In this document: one piece after another, positions 62,638-64,000 of the stretch
Layout of the letters: every line of letters starts with the position of its first letter
Position numbering within the stretch: the stretch's first letter is position 1
NCBI GenBank assembly: GCA_947165025.1
Contig: CAMUYQ010000001.1
Coordinates: forward strand, 434,001 to 498,000
Reading direction: 5' to 3'
DNA length: 64,000 nt
Source: an uncultured Lachnospiraceae bacterium
GTDB lineage: Bacteria > Bacillota > Clostridia > Lachnospirales > Lachnospiraceae
Position numbers and translations under genes: made by a program
Notes under the pieces: generated by a model
Databases searched by the model: none
What the model saw: the letters and a program-made list of their open reading frames with translations, nothing else
Told to the model about the DNA's origin: nothing

Positions 62638-63777
62638 TCAGTATATCCGGTAGTTTCCGGAAAGCAGCATGAACGAGAACATATACAGACAGTTGTCATA
62701 GTAGCGACGATCACCGCCACGAAGCGGAGTATCCCAGAACTTCTCAAGGCAGAAAAGCGCATTCTCATATGCGGCAGCATCTGACTCATCTATAAGAGCA
62801 GCGGCAGCTGCATTGGTGGCGATAACTGCAACGGGATGAAGAACATCCTCGGTGCGGATATTACCGTCCCAGTCAAGGATCTTTCCCCAGTTATCAACGC
62901 CTGTCTTTTTTACCATCGTATCAAGAAATCTTGCGCCCTCTTCGCACTGCCATGCATCTTTGGAAAACCACAGATGATCGAGTGCGATATTAAGGATCGT
63001 TCTGTATGCGTCCGAATAATACCAGTCATGTTTGCCCCAGGTCTCGCCGCCTTTTTCATAAGGTGTTCCGTCATAATACGAATACTCGGAGCTTAAGCCC
63101 GACGTTCTGTGGCATGCCAGATGAAGAAAACAGCGCGATGCCTCAGCAGCTTTTTTATAGAATTCGCGATCTTCGGGATAAGCATGCTGTGCAAACAGTT
63201 CATAAAAATGCGGAAGGTGGTATGACGGGTCTGAAAAATCAACCTCGCAAATAAAGCGGATCAAATGATTTTCACGGTCGAACATACCGCGGCCGATCCC
63301 GTTACCCTCCCGTATCATGTTGTGCAGCAGATCGCGCGCTTCCTTTGAATAATCAAAAATACCTTCACCGTCACCCCAGCGGTGCGATGCAAAGATAAGC
63401 GCCATAGCAAAATATTCTTCACCGTCGGGTGCGGGGCCGTCCGCATTCCTTCTCCCGTCAGGCGAGTTGGACCAGCAGAAGAATCCCCTGTTATCGCCCT
63501 CAGTCAGGAACATGTACGTTCTGGCCCATTTCCAGATACGGTCAAACTCTTCCTTATGATCGAGCTGGACGCACATCATCATGCCATAGGACATTCCTTC
63601 GGTCCTGGCATCGATGTTTCCGGTGTCCTCGATATAGCCCATATCATCTCCGACCGGATGATATATCCTCTCATCATCGCTTCCGTAGAAAAGTGTATTA
63701 AAAATATCAGACAGCCGACTGTTACACTCGGCTGCCGGATGACCTATACGTTCGAAGAAATTGATCTGGTCACTCAT
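62638..63777 (-). CDS. GH8 reducing-end xylose-releasing exo-oligoxylanase
   Basis: The start at 63777 (MSDQINFFERIGH) has GGAG 7 bases upstream and gives 379 residues with no signal peptide, so the enzyme is cytosolic. The (alpha/alpha)6 GH8 fold shows the general acid Glu60 in ARTEGMSYGMM, DGEEYFAMALIFAS and the aromatic HDWYYSDAYRTI. Length and motifs fit the Rex subgroup (EC 3.2.1.156), which removes xylose from the reducing end of xylo-oligosaccharides. It follows the esterase gene by 24 bases. Confidence 0.9.
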   Translation of the reverse strand: MSDQINFFERIGHPAAECNSRLSDIFNTLFYGSDDERIYHPVGDDMGYIEDTGNIDARTEGMSYGMMMCVQLDHKEEFDRIWKWARTYMFLTEGDNRGFFCWSNSPDGRRNADGPAPDGEEYFAMALIFASHRWGDGEGIFDYSKEARDLLHNMIREGNGIGRGMFDRENHLIRFICEVDFSDPSYHLPHFYELFAQHAYPEDREFYKKAAEASRCFLHLACHRTSGLSSEYSYYDGTPYEKGGETWGKHDWYYSDAYRTILNIALDHLWFSKDAWQCEEGARFLDTMVKKTGVDNWGKILDWDGNIRTEDVLHPVAVIATNAAAAALIDESDAAAYENALFCLEKFWDTPLRGGDRRYYDNCLYMFSFMLLSGNYRIY

Positions 63778-63801
63778 TCTTTTACTCCGCCTATCCACTC
63801 C

Positions 63802-64000
63802 CTAAGCTTTTTCATGGATCACATCAGCTATGGCTGACCCTATCGGCTCTTTCCTCTGCGGATGAAGGTCATTGAGTTCTCCCGTGCCGTATGCATCCAC
63901 AAGATAAAATCCCGGCAGTTTGGTACACTCAGCCTGTGCACGCCTTAATCCTCTCCAGTTTTTTCCTCCGTCATAAGATATCTCTTCCATGCGTGAATTA
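63802..64000 (-). CDS. SGNH-type acetylesterase (sialate O-acetylesterase/acetylxylan esterase-like), C-terminal part only
   Basis: The frame is open to the right edge, so the start is outside the window. The visible end has ISYDGGKNWRGLRRAQ and LNDLHPQRKEPIGSAIADVI, the DxHP catalytic His block of SGNH carbohydrate esterases. Next to the GH8 oligoxylanase it probably deacetylates xylo-oligosaccharides. Confidence 0.75.
   Translation of the reverse strand, partial: NSRMEEISYDGGKNWRGLRRAQAECTKLPGFYLVDAYGTGELNDLHPQRKEPIGSAIADVIHEKA

Noticed and set aside
1-64000. CRISPR arrays, tRNA or rRNA genes, prophage or plasmid functions
   Set aside because: No regularly spaced repeats, no cloverleaf-like sequences with GTTCRANYC, and no phage or replication-initiation genes were seen.

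Overview
The window reads as chromosomal DNA of a saccharolytic, strictly anaerobic member of the Firmicutes, most likely a Lachnospiraceae relative of Butyrivibrio or Pseudobutyrivibrio (inference). The grounds are the low-to-mid GC content, the lipoprotein signals with alanine-rich binding-protein N termini, the clostridial housekeeping order priA-def-fmt-metallopeptidase-rsmB-rlmN-PP2C-prkC-rsgA-rpe, the YesM/YesN-type sugar regulators, an exo-oligoxylanase and abundant c-di-GMP enzymes. I found no rRNA, tRNA, CRISPR array or prophage.

Layout. (1) 1-2.9 kb: a B12/iron-type binding lipoprotein (cut by the left edge) and a surface-exported CbiK cobaltochelatase lipoprotein, both behind a cobalamin riboswitch on the minus strand. 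(2) 3.0-7.5 kb, plus strand: a hybrid histidine kinase whose stop codon overlaps the start of a fused FeoA-FeoB ferrous iron transporter. (3) 7.5-29.2 kb, minus strand: an unbroken, mostly overlapping series of genes. It starts with the housekeeping set (priA to rpe) and runs without a gap into an envelope glycosylation set: a polyprenyl-phosphate phosphoribosyltransferase-like UbiA protein, two HAD phosphatases, two small DMT/SMR flippase subunits, an HMGL-type aldolase fused to an unusual C-terminal domain, an IlvB-like ThDP enzyme, a GtrB/ArnC-like GT2, a GT-C transferase and a DegT aminotransferase. (4) 29.3-42.4 kb, minus strand: a c-di-GMP signalling run with four EAL-type proteins in eight kilobases of coding sequence plus a FIST sensor, XpaC, TelA and a lipoprotein. 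Its most remarkable member is a fusion of ferredoxin clusters, an [FeFe]-hydrogenase-like H-cluster domain, a degenerate GGDEF domain and an intact EAL domain. (5) 42.5-56.5 kb, minus strand: a DUF2298 membrane protein, then araD, araB and a YtfQRT/YjfF-like pentose or furanose ABC importer with two binding proteins, and its YesM/YesN two-component system. (6) 56.5-59.4 kb: a zinc-efflux module (ArsR-family repressor, P-type ATPase, separate HMA metallochaperone) with a recognisable operator. A short non-autonomous transposon-like element lies in front of arsR and donates its -35 box. (7) 59.5-64 kb: a DUF3298 lipoprotein, a Re-citrate/isopropylmalate synthase-like enzyme, a phosphopantetheinyl transferase, a GH8 oligoxylanase and the end of an SGNH acetylesterase.

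How the parts work together. Regions 1 and 2 handle cobalt, B12 and iron. Region 3 appears to tie cell-envelope Ser/Thr signalling and pentose-phosphate supply to an undescribed lipid-linked sugar pathway. Region 4 suggests redox- or H2-responsive lowering of c-di-GMP. Regions 5 and 7 fit plant cell-wall pentose use. The two most promising undescribed systems are the Fe-S/H-cluster-EAL protein with its FIST partner and the polyprenyl-phospho-pentose glycosylation operon. A third point of interest is the arsR-yesN-yesM cluster driven by a leaderless, transposon-derived promoter.
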